Below are positions 15,205 to 23,827 of a DNA stretch of 64,000 nt, piece after piece; within the stretch, counting starts at the first letter, position 1; each line of letters opens with the position of its first letter. Position numbers and translations under genes: made by a program. The DNA is taken from NCBI RefSeq assembly GCF_002009425.1, contig NZ_CP019936.1:1039001-1103000 (forward strand). Reading direction: 5' to 3'. The DNA comes from Thiosocius teredinicola. Its GTDB lineage: Bacteria > Pseudomonadota > Gammaproteobacteria > Chromatiales > Chromatiaceae. Under the pieces are notes generated by a model. The model made no database searches. It saw nothing but the letters and a program-made list of their open reading frames with translations, and was not told the origin of the DNA.

Positions 15205-15810
15205 ATGAGAATCCGGGTTATTCGTCTTGCTGTACTGATGGCCGCCGCGCTTGGGGTATCGCAGGTTCAGGCAGGTTACTGGACCGATTCCAGTGGTGAG
15301 GTTTGGCGCAACAGTGCCGGCGAATGTTGGCGCACTGGCTCGTGGACGCCAGAAGACATCATCGTGGGCTGCGATGGAAAAGTGGCTGAGGTCGCCGAAC
15401 CCGAACCTGCTGCTCCGGCTCCGGCTCCGGCTCCTGCTCCGGCAGCAGTCACCACTGAGGCTACCGTGACCTTTGGTTTCGACAGCGCTGACCTCGACCA
15501 AGAGGCCATGTCGTCGATCGATACCCTGGTCAACGATGCACAAGGCAAAGGCAAGATCCAGACGGTTCGTCTGACTGGCCATGCCGACCGTATCGGTACC
15601 GAGGAGTACAACCTTGATCTGTCGCTGCGCCGCGCGAGCGCCGTCAACGACTATCTGGTCAACAACAAAGGTATCGATCCGCAGGCCATCGAGATCTCCG
15701 GTAAGGGTGAATCGATGCCGGTCGTAGGTTGTGAAGGCGTCCGTGGTTCGGAAGCTATCACCTGCCTGCGCCCGAACCGCCGTGTAGAGGTCGATCTGGA
15801 CCTGTTCTGA
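15205..15810 (+). CDS. OmpA-family outer-membrane/peptidoglycan-associated protein
   Basis: The product has 201 residues with a signal peptide cut near AQAG (about residue 23). An N-terminal motif of tandem Trp/Cys units (GEVWRNSAGECWRTGSWTP...GCDG) is typical of small gammaproteobacterial OmpA-like proteins. A Pro-Ala hinge (residues about 68-82, PAPAPAPAPAA) leads to a C-terminal OmpA domain with TVTFGFDSADLD, RLTGHADRIGTEEYNLDLS and RRVEVDL. The domain anchors the outer membrane to peptidoglycan, with the diaminopimelate-binding Asp and Arg in the GHADRIG and NxxLSxxRA-like region. The start is certain: a perfect GAGGAGGT Shine-Dalgarno lies at 15193-15200. It stands alone and is followed by a strong hairpin. 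Confidence 0.9.
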   Translation: MRIRVIRLAVLMAAALGVSQVQAGYWTDSSGEVWRNSAGECWRTGSWTPEDIIVGCDGKVAEVAEPEPAAPAPAPAPAPAAVTTEATVTFGFDSADLDQEAMSSIDTLVNDAQGKGKIQTVRLTGHADRIGTEEYNLDLSLRRASAVNDYLVNNKGIDPQAIEISGKGESMPVVGCEGVRGSEAITCLRPNRRVEVDLDLF

Positions 15811-15872
15811 TCGAACCGACAGGTTGCTCGGGGTAGCCGCCAGTCTACTCCGCGCAACCGACTATCGCTTGT

Positions 15873-15896
15873 CGGTCCCGGGCCATCCCGGGACCG
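15873..15896 (+). terminator. Perfect 10-bp hairpin after OmpA-like gene
   Basis: CGGTCCCGGG and CCCGGGACCG form a perfect 10-bp stem with a 4-nt CCAT loop, 62 bp after the OmpA-like stop. No U-run follows on the plus strand, so it may be a Rho-assisted terminator or an mRNA 3' stabiliser rather than a classic intrinsic terminator. Confidence 0.5.
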
Positions 15897-15899
15897 CAC

Positions 15900-15928
15900 A
15901 AAAAAAGCCGAGACCTCCGGTCCCGGCT
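15900..15928 (-). terminator. Intrinsic terminator, minus strand (after galU)
   Basis: Read on the minus strand, AGCCGGGAC pairs with GTCTCGGCT (one G-U pair) and is followed by a run of seven T. It is the likely end of the rhodanese-zincin-galU transcript, 260 bp downstream of the galU stop. Confidence 0.7.
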
Positions 15929-16189
15929 CAAGAACGGTCTATAGGCGAACGCAGAATCGGCTGATTTCTGCGCAGCCAGCTTCCCTGCCAGCTTTCGCTA
16001 GCATTACTCCCCTGTGTGTCGTGAGCATGACGGAGCGCTGAACGCGTTGTGTCGATCTTATTTCGCCCTTGAGACGGCGAGTGGTGCGGGTATGCCGACG
16101 GCGGCGTTGCAAGGCGGGGGGATGAAGGGACGGCAAGCGTGGCAGGCATTCCCCCGCGCGAGGGAACACCTGCCTATGCAGCTTGGCGA
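15929..16189. other. Gap between terminator and galU
   Basis: This part of the 15811-16189 gene-free stretch would be the long 3' untranslated region of galU. Short open frames on both strands here show no family resemblance or ribosome-binding site. I see nothing else in it. Confidence 0.35.
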
Positions 16190-17023
16190 TCAGGCGCCTT
16201 CTTTCTCTTTCCAGCGCTCGTAGAAATAGTTGGTCGCTTTAACGAAGCCTTCGACGCTGCCGCAGTCGAAACGCTGGCCTTTGAAGCGATAGGCCAACAC
16301 CATGTTTTTGGTCGCCTGCGTCTGTAGCGCATCGGTGATCTGAATCTCACCATTGCGTCCGGGCGGGGTATCGCGAATCACATCGAACAGGTCGGGTGTC
16401 AGGATGTAACGACCGATGATCGCGAGGTTCGACGGTGCATCTTCGGGACTGGGTTTCTCCACCATGTCCGAGACCACGTAAACGCCGTCTTCGAGTTCGG
16501 AGCCGGCGATCACACCGTACTTGTAAACCTCTTCGTGCGGCACCTCTTCGATGGCGACGATGCTGCAGCGGTATTTGGCGTAGATATTTGCCATCTGCAT
16601 CAAAACGCTGTCGTTCTCACCGACACACAAGTCGTCGGCGAGGATGACGCCGAAAGGTTCACGACCGATCAGGTTCTCGCCGGTCAGAATGGCGTGGCCG
16701 AGGCCTTTCATTTCGGTCTGACGGGTGTACGAAAAGCTGCAGTTGTCGATGATGTTGCGGATGTCGGCCAGGTAACTTTCTTTCGACGTGCCGCTGATCT
16801 GGTGCTCGAGCTCATAGCTGACGTCGAAGTGGTCTTCGAGCGCGCGCTTGCCGCGACCGGTCACCATACCGATGTTGGTCATTCCGGCTTCCATCGCCTC
16901 TTCGACGCCGTACTGGATCAGCGGCTTGTTGACGATCGGCAGCATCTCTTTCGGCATCGCCTTGGTGGCGGGAAGAAAGCGGGTGCCGTAGCCGGCGGCA
17001 GGGAATAAACACTTCTTGATCAT
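16190..17023 (-). CDS. galU: UTP-glucose-1-phosphate uridylyltransferase
   Basis: The product has 277 residues and is a full-length GalU. The N-terminal nucleotide-binding signature is KKCLFPAAGYGTRFLPATKAMPKEMLPIVNKP. It also has VILADDLCV (metal-binding Asp), YGVIAG, DMVEKPSPEDAPSNLAIIGRYIL and FDCGSVEGFVKATNYF. The enzyme makes UDP-glucose from UTP and glucose 1-phosphate. That feeds surface polysaccharide synthesis and possibly the glucosylglycerate synthase encoded at 10674-11879. It is the third gene of a minus-strand run with the zincin-like protein (21 bp upstream) and the rhodanese. Confidence 0.95.
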   Translation of the reverse strand: MIKKCLFPAAGYGTRFLPATKAMPKEMLPIVNKPLIQYGVEEAMEAGMTNIGMVTGRGKRALEDHFDVSYELEHQISGTSKESYLADIRNIIDNCSFSYTRQTEMKGLGHAILTGENLIGREPFGVILADDLCVGENDSVLMQMANIYAKYRCSIVAIEEVPHEEVYKYGVIAGSELEDGVYVVSDMVEKPSPEDAPSNLAIIGRYILTPDLFDVIRDTPPGRNGEIQITDALQTQATKNMVLAYRFKGQRFDCGSVEGFVKATNYFYERWKEKEGA

Positions 17024-17044
17024 GGGGGAGGGTCCGTAGTTTCT

Positions 17045-17539
17045 TTATCGACGAAGCAGGCCCGTCGGGCACTGCGTGGAATCAATGATACGGTGGGTTT
17101 GCAACCAAGTCCGGGCGTCTTTCGCATCCTGCTCGAACCACGCCTGGGCCGAGCCTAAGCGAAAGCTGTAGCCCCAGGCGTCCATGTCGGCGAACAGGTG
17201 CGATCGGTCATAGCCGGGCAGCTTGTCGGCGACCAGTCCCTGCAGGTAGCACACGGCGTTCTCTTCGGGATCGTCGCCGCCGGCATCGGTATGCAACTGG
17301 GCACGCCGTGCGTCATCCATGCAGATGTAGTGGCAGGCCTCGTGCAGCGCCGAGTGGAGCGGGGTGTCGTTGCGTACGAACAGGTGGTTGCCGATCAGCC
17401 CGGCTTCAGATTCGCCCCAGTAGGAACCGGGAATGGATTGACCGTCTGCGACCTTTTCTACGTGCAGTCCGTAGCGTTCCAGGATTGCGCCCAGCGCAAG
17501 CAGGTAGTGGGGTTCACACAGGGTGACAGCGGTCGACAT
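17045..17539 (-). CDS. Conserved hypothetical protein with HExxH zincin-like motif
   Basis: The product has 164 residues and no signal peptide. LHSALHEACHYICM near residue 65 contains HEACH, an HExxH zinc-binding signature. About 30 residues downstream the acidic DDPEENAVCYLQ could supply the third ligand Glu (E-x-N-A-x-x-Y-Q). This suggests a cytoplasmic metallopeptidase-like fold. Cys-rich positions (HEACHYIC, NAVC) are unusual. It lies between the rhodanese and galU genes on the same strand. I do not recognise a named family, and the enzymatic role is inference from one motif. Confidence 0.75.
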   Translation of the reverse strand: MSTAVTLCEPHYLLALGAILERYGLHVEKVADGQSIPGSYWGESEAGLIGNHLFVRNDTPLHSALHEACHYICMDDARRAQLHTDAGGDDPEENAVCYLQGLVADKLPGYDRSHLFADMDAWGYSFRLGSAQAWFEQDAKDARTWLQTHRIIDSTQCPTGLLRR

Positions 17540-17581
17540 GTAGCGGCAAACTGACCAACGATGCGGTCAGCGTACCATGCT

Positions 17582-18010
17582 TCAGCATTGCTCCCAAGGC
17601 AGTCCGTGGTAGCGCCAGCCACCGACTGTGCCGCGCTGATGGTTGTCGTCGAGTTCGCCTTCGAAGCCTTCGTCGATGTGGAAGACGTTCTTCAGACCTG
17701 CGCCGATCAGGGCGCGTCCGGCTTCGGCTGAACGCTTGCCGCTGCGACAGATCAGGATCACCGGGGCGCAGCCTTCGTCGAGGTCGCACACCGCGCCGCC
17801 GAGCAGCAGCTTGCGGATCTCGGGGACGAAATGCGGATTGATGTCCCAGTCCGGTTCGTCGATCCAGGCGACGTGCACTGCGCCCTTCGGGTGCCCGACG
17901 AACAGGAATTCCATGGTCGAGCGGATGTCTACCAGCAGGGCGCGTGGGTCATCCTGCAACATCTGGAATGCCTGTTTGGGTGATAATTCGGACGGGTCCT
18001 TTTCGCTCAT
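17582..18010 (-). CDS. Rhodanese-like sulfurtransferase, single domain
   Basis: This 142-residue protein has one rhodanese domain: LLVDIRSTMEFLFVGHPKGAVHVAW at the front and the active-site loop ICRSGKRSAEAG around residue 86. The loop Cys is the persulfide carrier, and CRSGKRS is close to the CRSGxRS type found in sulfur-relay rhodaneses. It has no signal peptide. In this genome it could feed sulfane sulfur to the TusA-DsrEFH-DsrC relay, though its gene is away from both sox and dsr. It heads a three-gene minus-strand run ending in galU. Confidence 0.88.
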   Translation of the reverse strand: MSEKDPSELSPKQAFQMLQDDPRALLVDIRSTMEFLFVGHPKGAVHVAWIDEPDWDINPHFVPEIRKLLLGGAVCDLDEGCAPVILICRSGKRSAEAGRALIGAGLKNVFHIDEGFEGELDDNHQRGTVGGWRYHGLPWEQC

Positions 18011-18101
18011 CGCTGGATCTCGCTACAAAACCAAGTTGTTTTTATAGACCAATAAGCCGTGTTTGTCCTCAACGAAAATCCAATCGTCGGTATTGCCGAT
18101 C

Positions 18102-19001
18102 ATGCGTGACCGATTACTGCGCGGCCTGATTCGCCTGATCGCCCGCTTGCCGCTTACCTGGGTCAGCAGCCTGGGTGCTGCGATCGGGCGTTTGCTGCAC
18201 CGACTGGACACCCGCGAGGCGCGCACCGCTCGCGTCAATATCGCATTGTGTTTCCCCGAGCTCACCGCGGAAGAACAGCGACAGTATGCGCGCAAGAGCG
18301 TCGTCGAGTCGGGGCGCAGCATGGCCGAGATGATCAAGATCTGGGCCGATGACCGCACCGACTGGTACGCCCTGGTCGAAGACGAGGGTTTCGCGCAGGC
18401 TGCGCAGTCCCGGTTGGCGAAGGGCAGGGGGCTGATCTTTGCCCTGCCGCATATCGGCAACTGGGAAATGATGGCCTATCCGCTGGCGAGAGTGACGTCG
18501 ACCACGGCGCTATACCGACCGCCACGGGCGCAGTTCATGGACGACATCATGCGCAAGGGCCGCGCGCGGCCCGGGATCAAACCGGTGCCGACCGACCGTC
18601 AGGGGCTAAAGGCGCTGCATGCCGCTTTGCAGCGCGGCGAGGCGATCGTGATCCTGCCCGATCAGGTGCCGAAAGCCGAGGGTGCCTCGGGGGTGATTGC
18701 GCCGTTCTTCGGCCATCCGGCGATGACGATGACCTTGATCAGTCGCCTGGCCCGACGCCACGGCTCGCCGGTGATGTTCTGTTACTCGGTATTCGACCCG
18801 ACGATCGGGCGTTACCGGGTGAGTTTCTTCGACGGCGACGCCGATATCGCCGCGGACTCTGCCGAGCTCGCGGCAACCGCGCTCAACCGCGATGTCGAGC
18901 GCTGCGCACGCGAGTTTCCGACCGCGTATCAATGGACCTACCGGCGTTTCGAGATACCCGGACAACGCCGGTCCAGCCCGTACAAGCAGCACAACCGCTG
19001 A
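18102..19001 (+). CDS. LpxL/LpxM-like lipid A acyltransferase (HtrB family)
   Basis: The product has 299 residues from the ATG at 18102. A TTG at 18063 in the same frame would add 13 residues. The family HX4(D/E) acyltransferase motif is present as LPHIGNWEM near residue 130. It is followed by the ALYRPPRAQFMDDIM and ILPDQVPKAEGASGVIAPFFG segments seen in Kdo-lipid A late acyltransferases. A hydrophobic N-terminal stretch would anchor it to the inner membrane. It acylates lipid A precursors or a related lysophospholipid. It is divergent from the rhodanese gene. Confidence 0.87.
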   Translation: MRDRLLRGLIRLIARLPLTWVSSLGAAIGRLLHRLDTREARTARVNIALCFPELTAEEQRQYARKSVVESGRSMAEMIKIWADDRTDWYALVEDEGFAQAAQSRLAKGRGLIFALPHIGNWEMMAYPLARVTSTTALYRPPRAQFMDDIMRKGRARPGIKPVPTDRQGLKALHAALQRGEAIVILPDQVPKAEGASGVIAPFFGHPAMTMTLISRLARRHGSPVMFCYSVFDPTIGRYRVSFFDGDADIAADSAELAATALNRDVERCAREFPTAYQWTYRRFEIPGQRRSSPYKQHNR

Positions 19002-19125
19002 CGACGGCTTTTGCCGACGAATTTCAAGCACATAAGCGTGGCCGAAACCCTCGTTCAACATTAAAGCGCGGCCTCAGCCTGCCGTTACCCGGTGGAGGAA
19101 CTCATTTCGTATCCAGGGGCAAGGT

Positions 19126-20967
19126 ATGCGTTTTCCACCGGCGAATCGATACATCGGGCGGCTGTTGTTGCTTGCCGTGCTGCTTTGTTGTGCCGCACCT
19201 GGGTTCGCCGCGCCGCCGCAGCAGGCGGATGTCCGCGTGCTGATCGATATCTCCGGCAGCATGAAAAAGAACGACCCGAACAATCTGCGTCGCCCGGCGC
19301 TGCGCATGCTGAGCGGTCTGCTGCAGCCGGGTACACGTGCCGGGGTATGGACCTTCGCGCATCAGACCAACAACCTGGTGCCGGTCGCCGATGTCGACGA
19401 TGCGTGGAAAAAAAGCACCAAGGCGCTTTCTCAGCGTATCTCGTCGCCTGGTCAGTTCACCAACATCGAAGATGTGCTCGACAAGGCGTCGGCCGACTGG
19501 AGCGGCGAGCCCGACAAGTTCGCGCGTCACCTGGTTCTGCTGACCGACGGCATGGTCGATGTTTCGAAGAAAGCCGAGGAGAGCACGGCGTCGCGTGAAC
19601 GCATCCTCGACACTTTGCTGCCGCGACTCAAAGCCGCCGGCGTCAAGGTGCACACGATCGCGCTGTCCGAGCGCGCCGATCACGAACTGATGAAGGCGTT
19701 GGCGGGTGATACCGGTGGCTGGTATCAGCAGGTCGAGCATGCCGACGAGTTGCAGCGTGTGTTCTTGCACATGTTCGAGCAGGTCGGCAAACCGGATGCA
19801 GTACCGCTGCAAGACAACCGCTTCGTCGTCGACGGCAGCGTCAGCGAGGCCACCGTGCTGTTGTTCAGCAAGCCCGACGCCAAGCCGGCCGTGCTGCATT
19901 CGCCGAATGGCGAGTCGTACACCGACAGTGACCTGCCCGCGGGCGTGGCCTGGTTCCGCGATCAAGGCTATGACCTGATTACGATCGCCTCGCCGCAGAA
20001 AGGCGAGTGGCGCCTCGAGGCGGACGTCGACCCCGACAACCGCGTTATGGTGGTTACCGATCTCAAACTGCAGACGTCGGAGATACCGGCGCACATCGCG
20101 GCCGGCGAGACCACGCCGATCGAAGCGAGTCTGTCCAACCGCGGCAAGGTGGTGACGCGTCAGGCCTTCCTGCGTCTGCTGCAGGTACACGCCGCAGCCA
20201 ATACCGGCGGCGAGACCTCGCCGCTGCCGCTCAATGACACCGGTGAAAGCGGCGATGAAAACGCGCAGGACGGTCGCTATTCGATGCAGTTCGGTGAAAC
20301 CGATCCGCGCGAAGAGCTCGAGTTGGTGGTGGCGATCGATAGCCCGACCTTCATGCGCGAAAAACGTTTTCGTATGCAGGTGCACGCGCCGATGACCGCC
20401 GAGGTTGTCGATGCAGATGGTGCGGCGCAACTGAACGTCGCCTTGCAGACTGCGGTGATGCAGGGCAACAGCGCCGTCACTGCATGGCAACAGGCACCGG
20501 ACGGCAGCAAGACACCGCTCGCCTTGTCGTCCAGCGGCGAAGACCGCTGGCAGGCGGTGGTCGCGGACCGCGCCTTGCCGACATACGTCCAATTGTCGGG
20601 ACAAAGCCGCCTTGGCAACCTGGTCGAACGCACCTCGGGCCCGCTGATGGCGCCCGGTGTCGAGCCTCCGCCCGCGGAGCCGGCGCCGGTCGAACAGGAA
20701 CCGGTCGAAGAGGTAGCGGCGCAAACCGAAGAGCCTGCGCCGGCCGAGCCGCAACCCGAACCTGAAGAGGTATCGGATACCGATTGGATGGCCATCGGTT
20801 TGATTATCGGTGGCGTCAACCTGTTGTTGCTGATCGTCGGCGGTGTCTGGTTCTTCCTGCGCAAACGACGTGCCGCTGCTCCTGCGGATGACGGCGACAT
20901 CGATGCCTTGGCCGACCTCGACGACGGCAACGCCGATGCCGAAGACGCGAAGGAGGACGCCGCATGA
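19126..20967 (+). CDS. VWA-domain protein with C-terminal membrane anchor
   Basis: The product has 613 residues. A signal peptide (residues about 1-28, cut near GFAAPPQ) is followed by a von Willebrand A domain whose MIDAS begins VLIDISGSMKKND. A second MIDAS-type Asp lies in LLTDGMVDVS. The centre is a beta-rich extracytoplasmic region. An acidic Pro/Glu-rich linker (about 520-550) precedes one transmembrane segment (GLIIGGVNLLLLIVGGVWFF) and a short Asp-rich cytoplasmic tail. The topology is a periplasmic ligand-binding sensor or adhesin-like anchor. The stop overlaps the next gene in ATGA fashion, so the two very likely act together. Confidence 0.87.
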   Translation: MRFPPANRYIGRLLLLAVLLCCAAPGFAAPPQQADVRVLIDISGSMKKNDPNNLRRPALRMLSGLLQPGTRAGVWTFAHQTNNLVPVADVDDAWKKSTKALSQRISSPGQFTNIEDVLDKASADWSGEPDKFARHLVLLTDGMVDVSKKAEESTASRERILDTLLPRLKAAGVKVHTIALSERADHELMKALAGDTGGWYQQVEHADELQRVFLHMFEQVGKPDAVPLQDNRFVVDGSVSEATVLLFSKPDAKPAVLHSPNGESYTDSDLPAGVAWFRDQGYDLITIASPQKGEWRLEADVDPDNRVMVVTDLKLQTSEIPAHIAAGETTPIEASLSNRGKVVTRQAFLRLLQVHAAANTGGETSPLPLNDTGESGDENAQDGRYSMQFGETDPREELELVVAIDSPTFMREKRFRMQVHAPMTAEVVDADGAAQLNVALQTAVMQGNSAVTAWQQAPDGSKTPLALSSSGEDRWQAVVADRALPTYVQLSGQSRLGNLVERTSGPLMAPGVEPPPAEPAPVEQEPVEEVAAQTEEPAPAEPQPEPEEVSDTDWMAIGLIIGGVNLLLLIVGGVWFFLRKRRAAAPADDGDIDALADLDDGNADAEDAKEDAA

Positions 20968-22457
20968 GCAGCACGACATGGATGATCATCGGCGCCCTGG
21001 TGGCCGAAGTAGTCCTGATCCTGATCGTATTGCTCGGTGCTTTCTGGTTTCGCACACAGGCGGCGAGACGGCGCGATGCCAAAGCGATCAAGACCTTGAT
21101 CGAGCGCGTGCAGGGCGCGCGCAAAGATCGCGGAGAGGCGATCGAGCAGTATCTCTCGCAGAATGTCGGGTTCGAGGGCGACATGCTGGCCGCCGCCAAG
21201 GTCAACCTGTTGCGTGCGGAGCTTTCCTTACTGCAGCGGTTCGCCGCGATCTATCGCAATCGTGACGCCGCAGCCGCCGCGCAGTTCGATATCGACGTCA
21301 TATCCGTAGTCGGTTTGTACCAGGAAATGGGCGGCCCGGGGGGCGAGGGCGGCGAGAACCATAGCGAGCTCGAGGCGTTGCGCGCCGAGAACGCCGGTTT
21401 GTCAGACGAACTGCGAATGACCATGGAAACCATGAGCCGTATGCTCAAGGACTATTCCCACATGTTCGCCAACGGGCCGGAGGGGGCAGAGGCGCCGCCC
21501 GAAGTGGCCGCCGCAGCCGCCGCGCTTGCCGGCGCCCAGGTTGCCGGCGACGAGCCGGTGCCGGATGCCGTAGCCGTGGAAGCGCCAGGCGAAGGTACTG
21601 AGGAAGCGTCGGCAGCCACAGCCGCTGAGGATGCAGTCGGAGCGGAAGAACAGCTTGCCGACGACGCGGTCGCCGAGGTGGGTGGTGAAGATATCTCGTC
21701 CGACGATATCGATGATCTGTTCGAGGCGGCCGACGAGTCGGCGTCTGATGCAGACGATCTGTTTGAAGCGACCGATATCGATGGCGAGCCCGAGCCTGAT
21801 AACGCGGCGCAACCGTCCGACGGTGATCAGGCGGCGGCAGCCGAGACGGATCTGAGTGCGGTGGCCGACTTGTTGGAAGACATGCCCGAGCAGGTAGCTG
21901 ACGAGGTGGTTTCCGACGAAGCTGCGGCACCCACGGCGTCTGCCGACGATACCGACCTCAGCGCGGTAGCCGACCTGCTGGAAGATATGCCCGAGGAAGT
22001 TGCCGATGCAGCGTCCGAAAAAGCCGAGGCGACAACGGCGCCGGCCGACGAAACCGACCTCAGTGCTGTCGCTGACTTGCTGGAGGAGGAAGCCGCAGAG
22101 CCGGCCGATGGTGGCGACGAGGCTGCGGGTGAAGACGATCTGAGTGCGGTAGCCGACCTGTTGGATGCAATGCCGGAAGCGGACAGCGCGCATGACGAAG
22201 ATGCAGATAAAGCTGTGACCGCCGACGACATCGATGACCTGTTGGAGACGGCCGGTGCGGATGGGGTGACCGATGAATCGGCATCCGATGAAGCGACTGC
22301 CGACGTCGACAGTGTGTTCGTCGAGGAGAGTTCAGAGATCGTGGCGCAGGACGACGCCGATGACCTGTTCGGCGAGGACCCGTTCGACCTGGGGGCGTTC
22401 GATGACGTCGAAGAAGACACGGAAAAAGACAAGGAAGCGACTGCCGGAAGCCAATAG
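20964..22457 (+). CDS. Membrane-anchored acidic protein with TDLSAVADLLE and DDIDDLFE repeats
   Basis: The product has 497 residues. One N-terminal membrane segment (residues about 5-28) is followed by a helical domain to about residue 170. The rest is a strongly acidic, Ala-rich tail. The tail holds four copies of (T/D)DLSAVADLL(E/D) and several DDIDDLFE, DDLFEATD, DDIDDLLE and DDLFGEDP elements. These resemble short amphipathic docking motifs such as the CheZ C-terminus or the FliM N-terminus. No catalytic domain is visible. It is translationally coupled to the VWA gene, implying a membrane complex. The transcript ends at the terminator at 22483-22512. The function is unknown. Confidence 0.8.
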   Translation: MSSTTWMIIGALVAEVVLILIVLLGAFWFRTQAARRRDAKAIKTLIERVQGARKDRGEAIEQYLSQNVGFEGDMLAAAKVNLLRAELSLLQRFAAIYRNRDAAAAAQFDIDVISVVGLYQEMGGPGGEGGENHSELEALRAENAGLSDELRMTMETMSRMLKDYSHMFANGPEGAEAPPEVAAAAAALAGAQVAGDEPVPDAVAVEAPGEGTEEASAATAAEDAVGAEEQLADDAVAEVGGEDISSDDIDDLFEAADESASDADDLFEATDIDGEPEPDNAAQPSDGDQAAAAETDLSAVADLLEDMPEQVADEVVSDEAAAPTASADDTDLSAVADLLEDMPEEVADAASEKAEATTAPADETDLSAVADLLEEEAAEPADGGDEAAGEDDLSAVADLLDAMPEADSAHDEDADKAVTADDIDDLLETAGADGVTDESASDEATADVDSVFVEESSEIVAQDDADDLFGEDPFDLGAFDDVEEDTEKDKEATAGSQ

Positions 22458-22482
22458 ACGATGGCAGTGGGTATGCGGTACC

Positions 22483-22512
22483 AAAAAAAGCCCGGCGATG
22501 CCGGGCTTTTTT
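22483..22512. terminator. Bidirectional intrinsic terminator
   Basis: A run of A, then AGCCCGGC-GAT-GCCGGGCT, then a run of T. It can terminate the VWA/acidic-repeat operon on the plus strand and soxXYZA on the minus strand. Confidence 0.85.
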
Positions 22513-22536
22513 CGTCAGGTCGGAAGACCCCTGTGC

Positions 22537-23385
22537 TTACTTACGTGCCGACGGACCGTTGAATTCGATGCCGTTGCTCATGTGAGACAGGAAGTATTCC
22601 AGGTTGCGGTACTCTTTACCTTGCGGCTTGAACTTCTTCGCCCGCACCTGCTCGTTACAGCCGCCGAAGCGACGATGCAACGTGCCGAGCTCACCCCACT
22701 TCGAGCGGTAAACCGGCCAGCCTGAGGTGTGGCCCAGTGCCGGGCTCAGGATGTCGGTACGCACGTGCATACCGGCGCTCTGCATGTGGCAGTGTGCACA
22801 CGAGAAGTTGAGCTGACCGCGACGTGCAAAGTAGAAGCTCTTGCCATCGTTGTAGGCGGCGAGGGCCTCTTTGTCGTTCGGTACTTCGACGTTGATCTTC
22901 TGCCCGCGTGACTTGTACGCCATGAATGCGCCGAGATCGGCGATTGCACCCTTGTTGTACTTCAGCGGTTTCTCGCCATTTGCCTCGCGACAGTCGTTGA
23001 TCGCCATCTCCATCGATACGACCATTTTGCGCTTGGCATCCCACATCGGGTAGTTCTTGCGTTGCGCAGGATCGTTGTTGAAGCAGCTGCCGTAGCCTTT
23101 ACCGTTGGCGAAAGGCGTGTTCCACATGGTTTCGCCGGCTTCGATCATCGGTTCGTAAGGCGGGAATTCCTCGATGGCTTCCCAGCTGTCACGAGATACG
23201 CGGTCGATGGCGTATACGCCATTGCCGAACTCGTTGAGCGGAACGCCCGGAAAACGCTTTGCGAAGTAATCGCGGTAAGTCTTCAGATCTTCTGCCGGTG
23301 ACGTTTCAGTTGCTTTTTTGTCTGCCATGACGACCGACGCGCTCAGGGCGCAGATCGCTGCCAAGGCCAGTGATGTCATTTTCAT
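22537..23385 (-). CDS. soxA: SoxA, sulfur-oxidising L-cysteine S-sulfotransferase subunit (mono-heme type)
   Basis: The product has 282 residues with a signal peptide (cut near VVMADKK). The C-terminal heme site is CAHCH (in LNFSCAHCHMQSAG). The catalytic heme-ligand Cys is in RFGGCNEQVRAKKF, as in SoxA. The N-terminal heme site of di-heme SoxA is reduced to GYGSCFNNDP, so this is a mono-heme SoxA. With SoxX it forms the periplasmic complex that attaches thiosulfate to the SoxY cysteine. It is the last gene of soxXYZA. A hairpin at 23418-23443 separates it from soxZ. Confidence 0.93.
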   Translation of the reverse strand: MKMTSLALAAICALSASVVMADKKATETSPAEDLKTYRDYFAKRFPGVPLNEFGNGVYAIDRVSRDSWEAIEEFPPYEPMIEAGETMWNTPFANGKGYGSCFNNDPAQRKNYPMWDAKRKMVVSMEMAINDCREANGEKPLKYNKGAIADLGAFMAYKSRGQKINVEVPNDKEALAAYNDGKSFYFARRGQLNFSCAHCHMQSAGMHVRTDILSPALGHTSGWPVYRSKWGELGTLHRRFGGCNEQVRAKKFKPQGKEYRNLEYFLSHMSNGIEFNGPSARK

Positions 23386-23417
23386 CTATGTTATCTCCTC
23401 CCCGATGGATATCCGAT

Positions 23418-23443
23418 AAAAGCCCCGATTGCCGGGGCTTTCT
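23418..23443 (-). terminator. Intra-operon hairpin between soxZ and soxA
   Basis: On the minus strand AGCCCCGGCAATCGGGGCT folds into a stable stem followed by TTTAT. It lies in the 73-bp soxZ-soxA gap, so it may act as an attenuator or processing/stability element that lowers or decouples soxA expression. Confidence 0.6.
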
Positions 23444-23458
23444 TCGAAAACGCCGTTA

Positions 23459-23773
23459 TTACTTGATCTGTGCCGTTTCCGAATCGGATCCACCCTGGTT
23501 GTCAGTCCAGCTGATCTTCACTTCGTCGCCTTTGGCGGCGCCGGTGAAGGCGAACGACAGGTAGGGGTTCTTCGAAATGCCGCCACTCCAGTAGGCGGTC
23601 ATCACTGTTTTACCGCCAGCCTCGGCAACCACTTCGTTGATGAAGTGAGCCGGGATTGCCTTGCCGGTTTTCTTGTCTTTGCGCAGACCGGTTTCCATCG
23701 GGTGCGTCATCAGACACTTGACGGTCGTCTCGTCGCCTTTGATTTTGGCGCGGATCTTGATGCTTTTAGCCAT
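23459..23773 (-). CDS. soxZ: SoxZ sulfur-carrier partner
   Basis: The product has 104 residues and no signal peptide. It matches the SoxZ immunoglobulin-like fold: KIRAKIKGDETTVKCLMTHPMETGLRKDKKTG, INEVVAEAGGKTVM, SGGISKNPYLSFAFTGAAKGDEVKISWTDNQG. SoxZ pairs with SoxY and is co-exported with it through the Tat system. It lies 54 bp after soxY. Confidence 0.95.
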   Translation of the reverse strand: MAKSIKIRAKIKGDETTVKCLMTHPMETGLRKDKKTGKAIPAHFINEVVAEAGGKTVMTAYWSGGISKNPYLSFAFTGAAKGDEVKISWTDNQGGSDSETAQIK

Positions 23774-23827
23774 GAATATGTACCTCGAAATCTATCGCTG
23801 ATGCTCGGTGATTCAGCCGTGGGCCGA

